From Streblospio benedicti (lineage: Eukaryota; Annelida; Polychaeta; Spionida; Spionidae), in contig CM032663.1 in NCBI GenBank assembly GCA_019095985.1, positions 40,745,474 through 40,809,473 of the forward strand: a DNA stretch of 64,000 nt, read 5' to 3'. Under the pieces are notes generated by a model. It made no database searches and was not told the origin of the DNA. It saw nothing but the letters and a program-made list of their open reading frames with translations. This document shows, in pieces, positions 51,501 through 64,000 of the stretch; the stretch's first letter is position 1; each line of letters starts with the position of its first letter. A program made the position numbers and the translations under genes.

Positions 51501-54500
51501 TGCATGTTTTTCACACTCAAAGTGTGCTTTACTTGGTATTGCCACCCGCGTTATCACACCCAGTTGTGCCCTATCTCCGTATTTTGTTATTGGAAACCAA
51601 AATCTGCCAAGATTAAAATTATTCAATAGATAGTTGATACTTTTTAAATCTTGTAATACGAAGGGCTAACTGGATTCGGGTTCGATAGTAGGCATCAGCG
51701 ACTAAACCACCAATCAAGTGCTACAACAGGATACGCGGTGCAATACCTTGAGATAGTAGAGGACATGGAGATGTTTGGGTGGCACGTTGTCGTCTTCTAC
51801 GCGGATCAGTTTGAGCAGGAACTCCTCCTGCCGGTACACGTCGTCGTGGGAGACGCCGTGCACCGCCTCCAGCAGACAGTCCAGACTGCGGGCAGCGTCA
51901 CTGCCAACACATGATGGGGAGTTAGTGCTGTCTTCACGTTGGCAATGAGGGAGGATTTACGGTTTACCAAAAGATGCAGTTTTTGTAGAGTGAAGCAGAC
52001 ATCTTTAAATTTATAGATGTTACTTATAAAGCGATGATGTACGCCCTTATGAACTTAATCACTATTAGGAAAGTGCTATGTGTAATTGCGTGTAAGAAAG
52101 AGATCAATACAATTAGATTCTAGCAACACCATTAGAAGTGAAGTATGAATTTTATCATGACGGTTGAATGCCCCCCTCCAAAATTCATCTGCATGATAAT
52201 TTAATGTTCTATTGGCTTCATTAAGAAAACTTACCCATTGTTGATACAGCTGACTCCGAGCATGAAGCGGCGTGCGGCCGGGTTGAACTCACACCAACCG
52301 TCTGAGAGGCGCACATACTCGGCCAGCCAGCCGAATTGACAGTGAGTCAGCAGAAACTCGGGGTACACAAACTCAGTGCACAGCGGCCAACTGTCACAAG
52401 GTTAAGGTCAACTTTTTCATTTAGTTCACATGAAACTGGACTACTTAAAAAAAAATACTAACAAACAAATGGACGAAAAAATATGCAATGTGTTCCTGAA
52501 GAACACCACCAACATCACAAATCAATAGCCAATTAGTCGCTTGATAAAGGACACGATTTTCAAATGTTTTCATACAAACAGTTGCATAAGTGTCTACGAA
52601 CAAGCTGACTACAGACCATCATTCTCAAAACAATACGGACGAATTGTAACTACAGAAAAGGATACATGAGCTGCATGACGGTGATGGCGGTGGGCATGAG
52701 CGCCTGGTTCCACACGGCGCACGGGTCGTCGTCGAACACGTTCTGCCGACTCAGCAGCTCCTTGACGCGCACGCCGCCGGCGCCGCGGAGGAACAGCTCC
52801 AGCGCCTTCAGGTTCTCACCCGCTGCAAGCACCATGCTCAGCTCATTGTTATACAATACAATACAATTTATTTAGCGTAAATTCCACTAAATTTTCATGT
52901 ACGCTTGTAGGCCTCCTTCAACAAATGGTGCTTTATTTGGCATGTAAAAGATACAAGAGTTTTGGATTGTCAAATGGACAGTGGAAGTTTATTCCATAAT
53001 TTAGGTGCTGCTGTTTTAAATGCTCTATCACCATAAGACTTGGTTCTTGATCTAAATTCACATTATTACAGTGGATAGAGCCTATCCATGTAAACCTTTC
53101 TAAGTGACATCGGTTTTATGTGGACACTTCTCAAGTGTACCGTTCCCCATATGTAATTTATAAAGTGAACCTCTCTTTTAACGACACCTGTCTTCTGTGA
53201 ACACTTCAAGTTTTAAGTAATCCACGAAAGACAGGTTCCAATATACTATCTACAGAACTTTGTCGTCTTTGTGTGTGAAATCACTACTACTACTAGCTAC
53301 TAGCTACTAACACTTAGGCAGCAGGCAGCTGTGTCTCCAGGTCTCTATGCATCTCTATCTAGCGGATCTGTATTAGGACGTTACAGTCCTCCAATTCTGA
53401 CTTCACACATACATTATATAATATGACTGCTCATCTTTATATATCTATTACAAAAGGGAGGTTTAGTGTAGCAGTAAATACATATTTTTTATGCTACACT
53501 GGGAGACGAATTGCAGTTCTGCATTTTTACAATCTCAGATTCACTTGCTTTATAGGCATGCCATATTATATGTAAGATCACTCCCGGGGATCACTCTACT
53601 ATTATCAAGTTTATCCAGTACCATTGCAAATAGTAAACAAATCACAAAGTATTTATTGCACTAACCAACAGAGTGAAGACAGGCAGATGCACCCATGTCA
53701 AACAATTCCAGGCTCTCTAGTTGCTGCTGATTCTTCTCTCTGGAAAGATTTTCATTCTCAGGTAAGGATAACATTCGAGCTGTATGACATGAAATTACAA
53801 CTTATCAGTATCTAAAGCATAAATGCATATTTCAAGCATCACGTTATACTTCTCACTGTAATAGCTTTCAATACCATTATACAAGAACATGGGTATTTTC
53901 TTACACCTAGTCAATAGCCACTAATCAGCTTTAAAGACAATTCATTTTGTCTGATCGCAATGACAGAAATGCTAACAGAATTCCTGACTACTATCATTGG
54001 GGAGTATATTACGAGATAGCACTATGGCCTGGGACCACTCGAGACTTGATTTGGGTCAGAGCTATAATCGTCTCAATGACCTGAATTCCCCATGTATCTT
54101 AATTAATGCATGAAACATTTGGAAACTGAAATGCTAAATTATCAAATCGAGATCGCCATAATCAATGTCAAATCAGGTGTCAAAAACAACTTCCATGAAT
54201 CCTCGTCACCATACTCATGGTGCAGCTGTGCTATACTCACAGTGCTTGTGTACTGGGGTGCTGCACAACGACCTGAGCGGCCCACTTCATGAGGAAGTAC
54301 GCCTGCACCATGAGGCTCGCCTTGTTGATCAGGTCACTGCTAATGCGCTCAGCCACGGACAGTGAGATGCCTGTCTGAAGTGACAAGCAAACATTGTTCT
54401 TATCTTTGCTTTCTATGGGACATTTATTTAGCATAATCACATCATTAGTGATTTTTCGTTCAAAATTAGCTATTGTTATAGAAATGTCATTTTCTTTTCT

Positions 54501-57500
54501 ACTCAACACTCCAACTTACTTGCTCTCCCAACTGTTTGAGCAGCACAAGAGTGATAATGAGGTCGCGTGACATGTGCAGCCGAGATGACGCCAGCTGTTG
54601 CACTGTCTCACAGACGACATTGACTGCCACAGAGCTCGAAAAAAGATGGCTGACACTCAACTGTCGACCCGCATCTTGAGCTGAAAAAACAAAAATTATA
54701 ATTCCTAACTGAACTGGTTTGATTGATCATCACTTGATATGACAAAATAAATAATATTTTCAATAAATATAAATGATCATAAAAATAGTAACAAAACACA
54801 AAACGTAATGGATTTCAATAGTTCATATACTGGCTAAAGGATTCCAAAATAAAATCATCTATACAGCTTAAATTTCCCGTCAAACTCACATATCAGACGA
54901 TGCTTTAATACAGACATATTCATAACCACATTCTCTTACGGTAGTGAGCACTGTGCACCAGAATATAAGGTTTGGGTAAAACTTAGAAATATACAACATA
55001 GAGAGTACAAGTGCGTACCGGGGTCGTCCTCCATCATGGCATCCATGTCATCGTCGGGCAGCGACTGTGTGACGTCGAGCAGCATGATGAGGGTGTCTGC
55101 CGCCGTCACCACGTCACGTAATGAGTGCATCTGGAGCTCCAGCTCACGCGCCAGGCTCATTCCAGCACTGAAACAGATAACATGTAAATCCGTGACAATA
55201 TTGTTTTTACGAGCATGCTATAAATAGTTCTCATATACTTGGAACTTGTATAGAAGAGTATTTATCTTTTCCTGACCAGATGATGGCGAGTGAGAGCGGG
55301 AGGGGGAGTGAAAACGTGAACTACATGTACAGTACAAATTGCGAATTAGTGTACTCCTAAACTGCGAATTGAATTTCTTCTTTGCAATTGCAGTTAATTG
55401 CAGTCATTTGCAAATTCAATATTTTCCAAGAACTAAGCAAATTCTTTTGGAGGATCATGAACAGGTGCAATGTTACTTCGCAAATCTTTGTGAATTATCA
55501 ATTTGCATAAGATATGCAATCACGCAAATGATATGCAATCGCCCGCAAACATGCAAAGTAGATTGCAAATCAGATATGTCAATTGGGAATAAATCTCAAA
55601 ACCGCGAATGGGGTACACTAATTCGCAACTTGTACTGTACCTCCCTTGGGATGGAGTGCAGTATACGTACAATTTTCTTCTGAAATTGGGGTAAATAAGC
55701 AAGTATTCTTCATACAAATACTTTAATCTTGTTCAAATGATATTCATGGACTTTTTCCTGACCAAACTTTCATATCGATGTGACTTATCATGCATTATTT
55801 ACCACACAAAAATTGACACCACTCATCAAAGGTGAAAGCTGACGATTGCAAACTACAAAATATATATTCTAATCTACAATTAACCAGAGTTACTTACTGA
55901 GAGGAAGTATTCTTCAAAAGTTCATCGACTATAGTCTTTGCCACAGTCTCAGGGCTGGTGCATTCGTACAGGGTCTGCTCAAAGTAGGTTTCCATCTCAT
56001 CAGTGAGGCTGCCGTTGACAGTTTTGAGGCAGTCACAGAGACTCACAACATCACGGCACAGCTGGCTGTCTGTTGGATTAAAAGCAAGTAATTTGTAGCT
56101 AACCGACTCCAATAACGTTCAATGTACATATGAATGCTTGAATGCTTGCTTATACATCCATTCAACTTGTGCAGAGAGTGTGCATGGAACTGACCCCGCT
56201 GCTTAGAACCATCTGGGTGAAGGTAAACAGCGAGGGCCTGCGAGGCGCCACATTTTACCTTCCTTGATCCTGGGTATGGCGCTGAGCTGCTCAGGCAGAC
56301 ACTGCTCGGAAGGCGTCAGGTAGAGGTGCTCTGTGGCATGTGTGGCGCGCACGTAGCTGCAGCCGTCCCGGCGCACCACGGACACCATTCCCGTGCCAAT
56401 GTCACCAAAGATACCCAACGGCTTGCTGCCCCGCTAGAAATATAAAGCATGTTTTCTTGTTAGAACCGTTTTTGTTGGGTTTGAAAATAGAGTAGATATA
56501 AAAGGTTATATTTTCTATCGATATCTCCGATCTTGGTGCGAATTAATATATGCCACTGTCTCGGAGATATCATGATACTGAAGATATGCCGAAGTTTGCT
56601 GATGCATTACTAATGGCGAATGTGGCATTTTATATGCAACAACACTTTCTTTTATGAGAGAAATCTTCACAGAAAATGAATACCTTATGTTCGGGCTGGG
56701 GCTATCATACCTGGTGATACTGCAGACAGCACGAGTAAAACTTGGCCCACTGAGACAGCTGGATCTCAACCACATCCTCCTCTTCTACATCATACTGCAA
56801 CAGCTGCTCAACCTACAACAAAAAGCATAAACTTATATGCAATGCTATGCATTGATTCAAATCATATGATGCGGGCTTTATCATGACAGCACCCAATGTA
56901 GTGGTGCATTGTCACTCTTCATGAGTTGCCTCAATATCAGTCATAATTTAATAACTTTGGCAAATAAATATTTCAAATGATCCCACTTACTTCATGCTGC
57001 ACAACGCTGGCTACCTCTGCCTTGAGAGCATCGACCGGGATCTGGGCATCAGAAAGGTGGCTGGTGTCCAAAGACCGCTTGTAGATCTAAAAACAGCACT
57101 AACCGAAATGAACAAAGACTCTAGAAAAATTTAGAGTGTAGATGGCAACCAGCAGAAGCCAAGCAGTCTCATCCATGTTAAACCAAGTCCTTCCAAACAA
57201 CCCAGTCTTGCCACATTCCATCTCATCCATGCTCACCACCCATTGAATCTTTCACATTCGCGTGAAAATCATATCACACTTAAAACTTATCCTATCACAA
57301 TAACTCCATCATCGACCTCAAGCACCAAATGCGTGACAATCATATGTTCCCCCCGAACATGTAGCGCGTGTACGTACACTGAGTGCCTTCAGCAGTGTAT
57401 GTGTGGAGAAGCGGCCGGGGTAGAAGATGTGCTGGAGGTAGGCGTCCTGCGGGTCGGCGCCGGCGTCCTGCAGAGCCTCACTGTCGTTGTCCTCCTCGTG

Positions 57501-60500
57501 CATCAGCACCGTGGACCACTGCAGCGCCCCGCCGCTCACCGTCCTGCAACCAACACATGTAAGGTGCGGGCCTCAACAAAACTGGGCCCCAGCATCAAAA
57601 GGGTTGGTAAAACATGTGTATATTTTCTTTATACACATTATAAGCATAGTGTATGCAGGCAATTTTTTTTTCAACCAACCATTTTGATGCTGAGGCTTAT
57701 GAGTGTTAAATCGCAAATGCTGAAAGTTTTAGTGCTGCGTCACTGAACAATAAAATTTTCATTTCACACATTTCACTACATAGCGTCTAAACAGTTACAC
57801 ATACTTACTCAGCAATTTGTGCTACTCTACATATTGTTTCCTCATTAGATGACTTCCAAAGTGTCCACAGGTAATCCGGGGTCAAGCAATAGTCTATAAG
57901 GTTATCCTAAGAAATAAAAAAAAATGTTGACAAGTTTTGAGTTTCTATGAATAAATTGGCATAAACATGTTTTATGGACAACTGTCCTCTACACCTATCG
58001 AGCATAATTTCTTTTCAATCCTTGTCAAGTACGTGGTCATGTACCATACAGATGAAATGTACTGCACACATTACAAATTAACTTTCATTTCTTCATTACC
58101 AACTATCAGAAGCTCATAATATATACAGCTATTCAGAATACCAAACACCTGAGTGCTTTTACATGTAGGGTGCAAATTGGTCAATCTCCAGGATGGACAG
58201 AATAATTAACATTCCACATTTACGAATTCTTCTTTTGTGTGGCAGTGTTTGAAATATATATGGACCCGTTGGCCCAAGACCAAAAAGAATTTACTTCAGG
58301 ACGAGTTAGATTTTTGAGTGCTACTCATTCTAATCATGACCGTGAACGGACGCCTCTAGATAAGCTTTGTAGCTGGGGCACTCAAATCATCAGAGCTGCA
58401 ACTTTTGGTCGGGCCTGAAACGTTTCAGACCGGTAGACCCAGTAGACCTGTTACTACTTTTGCTAAGCCGTGAACACTGTGTGTGGGCCTTTGGAAGACG
58501 GATGTTCACTGTAGTGCAATGACAGTAAGTGTCGTACCCGCGCGCCGAAGACGGTGGTGACCGGGTGGAGCTGGTAGCGGCCATCGGCCAGCACGGGCTG
58601 CAGCACAAGGAAGTGGCTGCGGTCGGAAAAGCTGAGGTACACGCCCAGCTGCACCTGCTGACTTGACGCGCCCACAGACTTGGTGATCTTGTGGCCACAG
58701 CCTGCAGCAGCACATGCGGGGAATGGACTTACTTCAGGCATAGGTGTTTTTATTGAGAAGATATATCTTAACGTGAAGCCTATTTATACTGCACAGTAGT
58801 TAAATTGTGCTTGTAGCGTATTTTCTAAAATGATTGGTAAGTACTGCCCTGTCAATGTATAATAAACCTTCCTTTGAAATCAACATGGCAACAACACACG
58901 AAAATGGTGTATAGTGTGAAGTCAATGAATAGATTAGTTGAACACAAGAAGGCTTTCAACCATAGAAATTTGAACCAGATGATAAATTGAAATTGGTGAT
59001 TATTTATTCAAAACATAAATTTGAAAGAATGGATTGGATTTCTGGTGTACACTGTAGACTAAACTAGATAGTGGTATACCCCCACGAAATTTAGCAACGA
59101 ACGTTTATTCCCGCAATCAATTTCTTAGAATTATATGTAGAGGACATTTTCTATAAGGTGAAAGAAACTTAATCAGCCATAACCAAATTTCTAGACAAAG
59201 AAATCCATAATTTTATACTGGACACAGTAAATCTTCCATGTCCTGAATCCTATGTGTGTCCAATTAATACAAATATCACATTCAATTGCAACGTGATAGG
59301 CTGCTTCTACTGGCCTTTTGCATTTGGTGCATAGATCTAAATCCATATTAAAAATCAATTGCTAATTACAATAAAATTTTCATCAAAATTATTAATTTCT
59401 GTTAACAATATACATAAAAGTAAGATAAAATAATTAACCAATTTACATGTCAATAATTTATTCAACTTTATGTACATTAGATGACATAACTACCAGTGAA
59501 AATTACTGTAATTTTTTATTTGGTTGCACTTGTAAGTTTTTTGTATTTATTTCAATTCAGTTGAGTGTTTCGGTTTTTTAAAATTTAATATATACACAGA
59601 GAACGATTCTTTGTTGTTTTATAATTTGTGACATATTTGTCCTTGATATGAATAATTAAATAAGAAAAAATGTAAATCTTAATTAATTTCTTCATGTCGT
59701 AGTTTAGTATTTGAATGAATTTTTACTCTTTGAGAATTTGTATCATTAAAATTATTAATTTCTGTTAACAATATACATAAAAGTAAGATAAACTAATGAA
59801 CCAATTTACATGTCAATAATTTATTTAACTTTATGTACACTAGATGACATAACTTTAAAATTATCTAATTAAAATAATAGTCAAAATTGTTATTCGGACC
59901 TATACTGTACAAAGTAGAACAGAAGTGTATTGGCATTAAAATCCCAAATAACAAAAGCAAAGATAAAGTGCATTGGCACAAAATCCCAAATGTGAATATG
60001 ACATAATCAATGTTTACAAGTCGCCTAAACTATCAATTGTTCACTTTATTACACATGCCCGTGCAGACAGACAGAACAAATTGTCCTTAACTATTTTGGT
60101 CTTTCAAGTTCTTTATTTTGCTGTAATTTATTAATCACTAGCAGAGTGCAGAAAAATGCATCACATTTACAAAAAATTCTGGGGGGCACCCTGGCCCCCC
60201 CACACACAGAAGGTGGGTGTCCCCGATCCCACCCTCCCCCCCTGTGGTGCCTACGGCAAATTAAGAACTTGAAAGACAAAGACCTAAAATAGTTCAATGT
60301 CCAATAAGAATCATGAGGGACAACAATATTTTGGGATAGGTCTAATAAGATTTGAAGATGGGTTTGACAGAATGATACAATAACAGGAATCCCACTAACT
60401 AGATGTTTCAAGGTGATTATGCCCTGTTAATTTGCTGTAATTTATTCACTAGATTGCAGAAAAATGCATCACATTTTCAAAAAATTTAGGGGGATAGCCC

Positions 60501-63330
60501 GCACCTCCCCTTTTTAAAAGTGTGTGAAAAAATTGATAGCCTCACTCCAAACATTGTGAAAAAGTTCATGTCCTGCCCTAGAACCCTACTACACCACCCT
60601 GTCATAAATACTGAATGGTCCGACAATTTTCATTAGAGATTGACTGGCACACAGCATGACATGTTAAAAACACTCACGGTGTGCAGCTTTGTAAAAAGAA
60701 TGCTGTATTAAGCCACCTAATCGAACGAATAAAATTTATCCGACACGTTAAGCACTAACACGTTTAAATAACGATGTAATTTAAAAATATGTAAAAAATA
60801 CCTAATAAAATTTGTCATCCGCCATATCTATGTTTATTTCGTCATCATAAATCACGCTCACACGAAATGATGACGTATTTCTGACATCTCAACAAACTAA
60901 TTGCCTGGCATCTCATTGGCTAACAGATGGCGCAAGAACTATAATAATATTTAACGTTTCATTCGACTGACGACGCTAATTTATTGCGCCATCTCTGGCT
61001 AACAGATGGCTTAACTACTAATAATATTTAACGTTTATTCGACTGACGACGCTAATCAATGGCTCATTATCATACTTATGCATATGTATGTGGTTGCAGA
61101 GAATCAGCCTTAGTCAATCACATGGCTGTTGCATGTGCCTAACATAGCCTTTTAAGGTAAAACCATATGTTAGCAGACAGGTAAGGGCGATAATAAAGAG
61201 CAATTTTTGTCGTTTTGATCTGGGAGTAATCGACAGATTTCTTAAAATATTTACAATATTATGGTCTCAAAGTGTGATAATAGAATCACCATCAATACTT
61301 TGAATAATGGAACCTTTAAGTGCAACCGGCTGGTGCAGGTAACAATATATTTTGATTTTTTATGTAGTTGAACTTTATTCTGCTGGTGTACCCTGATTTT
61401 TCCAGGTAAAAACGCAGTATGTTGTTTATTACTAGTGAAAATACAGCGTTTAAAAAGTATGCAATCACGGTCTCATTTTCTCCCTATGAAGTTAGAATTG
61501 GCCACCGAACAAATGCAGAATAAAATACATATATCACAACAACGACATTACTATATTTATTTCTTAGTGATGATAAAGATTAAATGTTGTAAAATTAAAG
61601 AACTGCCAAATTTTCGGTCCTGACGTGTAATTCAATACGATTTCCACCAAAAAACAAAAATCTCGAAAATCCCGTCTAATAGAAACATATATAAATCTAC
61701 GTTGAAGCAACCTCTAACCCTCCCCCCCCCAACCTCACTAATACAATCATTTAGCACGAACAAAGTTCGTTGCTAAATAATAAATTAGGATCATGCAATG
61801 TAAAACCTACCTGATATGACCAGAGAGTTAGGGTCCTGATTGTCTGGCAGAAATTCCAACAGGTCACACACCATCACACATTCATAGTTCTAGAAATAAT
61901 ATAGAAAAAACGACTGAAATGTATTCAAGAAAAATTATACTTACATCACAGTACGTCTTAGCATGATTCACAAATAGTTTTTTTTTAACAAGTCATTGGG
62001 ATGATCTTCAAAAGAAAAAATATAAATGGAATGAAAGTTGCATTTTAATATAAATGGTTTTAATTATCAATATAAAAATTCGAATTGCTTTAATGTGATG
62101 ACAACATACTTATTATTAAGAGGACTATTCATGGACTGCTAACAAAATACGATGTCAATGTTTTAGATATTTATTCTAAGTTCCAAGTGAAACAGAAACC
62201 TCTTAATTTCAAACAGAAAAGAAAAAAATGGAAGAGATTCATACAGATGGCTACCAATACAGGCGACCAAGTGCTGCTCTGTCCCTACATCCAGACATCA
62301 GACCAGTTTGGTTCAATGATACATGGTTTATGTTGATTGCAACATTCCAATCAAAATTCAACATATTCATGGGTAATACTAAAACTATTACCACATCACT
62401 TCAAAGACTATATCCCTAATTAATAATTTCCCCACACTACAAAGGGAAAAAAATTTAAACCCCAAAAAATTTAAAATCAGGTGTAATTNNNNNNNNNNNN
62501 NNNNNNNNNNNNNNNNNNNNNNNNNNNNNNNNNNNNNNNNNNNNNNNNNNNNNNNNNNNNNNNNNNNNNNNNNNNNNNNNNNNNNNNNGCTTTGGAGAGT
62601 AGTACAACGAAGCTAAATATGAAGTTTTGACCATGGTCAAATACTTCTCCCTGTGGGAGTGTTAACAATGTTTATTTACGCCGGCAGCAAGTTCAAAAAG
62701 TAGGCCAAAAGTACACCAATATCAAATCACGTGAGAGAGTATATAGACATACCAAATGTCAAGTTTGGTGATGATAAGTCATAAACTGTTCCAGGAGACA
62801 GATAAACACAATTACATAATAATTTGTTTTAAAAACACATCGTAACCAAATCAAAAAGTAATCAGCAAAATCTGGAAAGTACACACAAAAATCTAATCAG
62901 GTGACCTAGGTCAAAATACTAGTCCCAAGTTAAAAGGTAAATTAGCAAACGTCGTTGGTGACCAATGGGTAGGCCAACAAACAAAATTTTTTGGGAGTGT
63001 ACTTTTTTCCTCATACAAGGTTTCAATTTAAATCAATAGCTCAAGTAGTTCGAGTTATCAGTTATTTTGGACGTCGACGGACGCACAGACAGAAGCAAAC
63101 AAAATTTTTTTGGGAGGTAACCTATAGAAATTTGAACCAGTTGATAAATTGAAAAAATTATTTATTCAAAACATAAATTTGAAAGAATGGATTGGATTTC
63201 TGGTGTACACTGTGAACTAAATAAATTAGGATCATGCAATGTAAAACCTACCTGATATGACCAGAGAGTTAGGGTCCTGATTGTCTGGCAGAAATTCCAA
63301 CAGGTCACACACCATCACACATTCATAGTT
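45555..63330 (-). CDS. NUP160: Nuclear pore complex protein NUP160 (C-terminal 1213 residues)
   Basis: NUP160 is a scaffold subunit of the Y-shaped NUP107-160 complex of the nuclear pore, with an N-terminal beta-propeller followed by an alpha-helical stack. Twenty-four minus-strand coding exons: 63252-63330, 58538-58701, 57809-57906, 57378-57543, 56991-57086, 56711-56812, 56259-56433, 55898-56069, 55019-55167, 54520-54680, 54241-54374, 53666-53739, 52666-52822, 52235-52390, 51747-51900, 51254-51444, 50659-50873, 50152-50400, 49714-49824, 49248-49374, 48920-49042, 46581-46722, 46072-46305, 45555-45767. They total 3642 nt, a whole number of codons including the stop, with all phases matching. 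Diagnostic segments include YRQNYRTAGRVMYEYGMRLG, ETIGLLVNAGLFDSAINICK, LNAAELLRLYLDYDLLEEA and VWLPYTSLDQLM. Human NUP160 has 1436 residues, so about 220 N-terminal residues lie beyond 64000. Middle exons are strikingly GC-rich. Confidence 0.97.
46723..48919. other. Large NUP160 intron with probable repeat remains
   Basis: The intron between exons 21 and 22. At 46940-47000 several TTTTAGCCAAAT motifs occur and at 47690-47705 the inverse TTAGCCAATTTGGC, suggesting a decayed DNA element of about 750 bp. The stretch 48760-48895 resembles a TACAGTAGAAC-type MITE in inverse orientation. Nothing coding was seen. Confidence 0.4.
52850..53050 (-). mobile_element. LINE 3' end beside NUP160 exon 13
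   Basis: Minus-strand reading gives TKSYGDRAFKTAAPKLWNKL, a classic C-terminal signature of CR1/RTE-like reverse transcriptases, then an in-frame stop and HHLLKEAY, a 3'UTR and an (ATTGT)n tail at 52850-52868. Severely 5'-truncated. The tail ends less than 30 bp from the acceptor of the exon at 52666-52822. Confidence 0.8.
53060..53240. mobile_element. Probable MITE fragment adjoining the LINE
   Basis: Repeated motifs such as GTGAACCTCTCTTTTAACGACACC and TGTGGACACTTCTCAAGTG resemble the ACAGTRGAACCTC group. Ends are unclear. Confidence 0.35.
59089..61778. mobile_element. 2.7-kb insertion bounded by ATTTAGCAACGAAC, absent from the other allele
   Basis: ATTTAGCAACGAAC at 59089-59102 is inverted as GTTCGTTGCTAAAT at 61765-61778. 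The allelic copy at 63119-63240 passes from the left flank to the right flank without it. The right end is a hairpin on its own (61749-61778). The interior holds direct repeats 59381-59490/59742-59852, an inverted pair around 60091-60300, and two tandem units of 65-81 bp at 60911-61056. No credible protein frame, so it is probably a composite non-autonomous element. It lies in NUP160 intron 1 of this window. Confidence 0.65.
61779..62488. repeat. Allelic duplicate block at second gap, copy A
   Basis: Matches 63222-63929 almost base for base, including the NUP160 exon, and ends at the N gap. Together with 58955-59060 matching 63115-63222, this shows two haplotype contigs overlapping at the join. 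Confidence 0.92.
61811..61889 (-). CDS. NUP160: Allelic copy of the first visible NUP160 exon
   Basis: A 79-nt exon encoding NYECVMVCDLLEFLPDNQDP.., with acceptor TTTCTAG and donor GTAGGT, the same as 63252-63330. It is the haplotype-A version of that exon; only one belongs in the transcript. Its phase joins correctly to the exon at 58538-58701. Confidence 0.92.
62489..62588. other. Assembly gap (100 N)
   Basis: Exactly 100 N, a placeholder between overlapping allelic contigs. Confidence 1.
62589..63118. other. Sequence present only in allele B, repeat-like
   Basis: Not found at the corresponding place in copy A. It contains CAAACAAAATTTTTTGGGAG twice (62979-62998 region and again near 63095) and a GGACG..GGACGCACAGACAG string typical of dispersed repeats. 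No gene seen. Confidence 0.5.
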
Positions 63331-63929
63331 CTAGAAATAATATAGAAAAAACGACTGAAATGTATTCAAGAAAAATTATACTTACATCACAGTACGTCTT
63401 AGCATGATTCACAAATAGTTTTTTTTTAACAAGTCATTGGGATGATCTTCAAAGAATAAAATATAAATGGAATGAAAGTTGCATTTTAATATAAATGGTT
63501 GCACCAATTATCAATATAAAAATTCGAATTGCTTTAATGTGATGACAACATACTTATTATTAAGAGGACTATTCATGGACTGCTAACAAAATACGATGTC
63601 AATGTTTTAGATATTTATTCTAAGTTCCAAGTGAAACAGAAACCTCTTAATTTCAAACAGAAAAGAAAAAAATGGAAGAGATTCATACAGATGGCTACCA
63701 ATACAGGCGACCAAGTGCTGCTCTGTCCCTACATCCAGACATCAGACCAGTTTGGTTCAATGATACATGGTTTATGTTGATTGCAACATTCCAATCAAAA
63801 TTCAACATATTCATGGGTAATACTAAAACTATTACCACATCACTTCAAAGACTATATCCCTAATTAATAATTTCCCCACACTACAAAAAGGAAAGAAATG
63901 TAACCCAAAAGATTTAAGTCAGGTGTAAT
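63119..63929. repeat. Allelic duplicate block at second gap, copy B
   Basis: Second copy of 58955-59060 plus 61779-62488 without the 2.7-kb insertion. It holds the NUP160 exon 63252-63330. Beyond 63929 the sequence is single-copy to the window end, with no exon recognised. Confidence 0.9.
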
Positions 63930-64000
63930 TTCATAGTGCCCGTAAGAACTCCCCTATCTCCCCAATGTTAAATGGGATGTCTGCTATTAGAAATTTAGAG

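Noticed and set aside
62228-62419. 63-codon plus-strand frame, repeated at 63672-63863
   Set aside because: The two copies are alleles, so identity is not evidence of selection; it lies within a NUP160 intron and resembles nothing known.

Overview
The window is AT-rich, intron-rich, repeat-dense nuclear DNA from an invertebrate animal. Short well-conserved exons (about 65-250 bp) sit in kilobase introns full of MITEs, LINE 3' ends and Penelope-like elements. I cannot name the species; a marine lophotrochozoan or invertebrate deuterostome would fit. Two 100-N gaps (7905-8004, 62489-62588) are each flanked by near-identical copies of the same DNA, so the assembly has placed two alleles in tandem at both joins.

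Layout. (1) About 1-18.4 kb, minus strand: the 5' half of a PFKFB gene (6-phosphofructo-2-kinase/fructose-2,6-bisphosphatase), with the P-loop exon present twice because of the allelic duplication, a pair of alternative next exons (1660-1756 and 1821-1920) that look mutually exclusive, and two candidate alternative first exons (16.7 and 18.4 kb). (2) 18.4-26.6 kb: no recognised gene; a hAT-type element with an 8-bp target duplication, LINE remains, and a 270-bp palindrome with a hammerhead-like core. (3) 26.6-35.2 kb, minus: a complete OGFR-family gene (8 coding exons, 511 codons plus stop). Its introns hold a Penelope-like element with 164-bp inverted ends, a second Penelope fragment split by a palindromic MITE, and a truncated LINE. 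(4) 36.3-37.3 kb: a longer copy of the same LINE with a PHD-like zinc finger. (5) 39.0-44.2 kb, plus: a six-exon gene for a 244-residue secretory-pathway membrane protein I do not recognise. (6) 44.4-45.3 kb: three tandem units of about 290 bp. (7) 45.6-63.3 kb, minus: NUP160, 24 coding exons covering the last 1213 residues; the N-terminal part lies beyond the window.

The genes are unrelated in function: a glycolytic regulator, an OGFR-family protein, an unknown membrane protein and a nuclear-pore scaffold. The most notable signals are the PFKFB exon pair separated by only 64 bp, the allele differences captured at the two gaps (including a MITE with its empty site), the hammerhead-like cores in Penelope-type inverted repeats, and the zinc finger inside a LINE. 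Splice sites were read by eye and checked by reading-frame closure: the OGFR, NUP160 and unknown-gene exon sets each sum to a whole number of codons with all junction phases matching.
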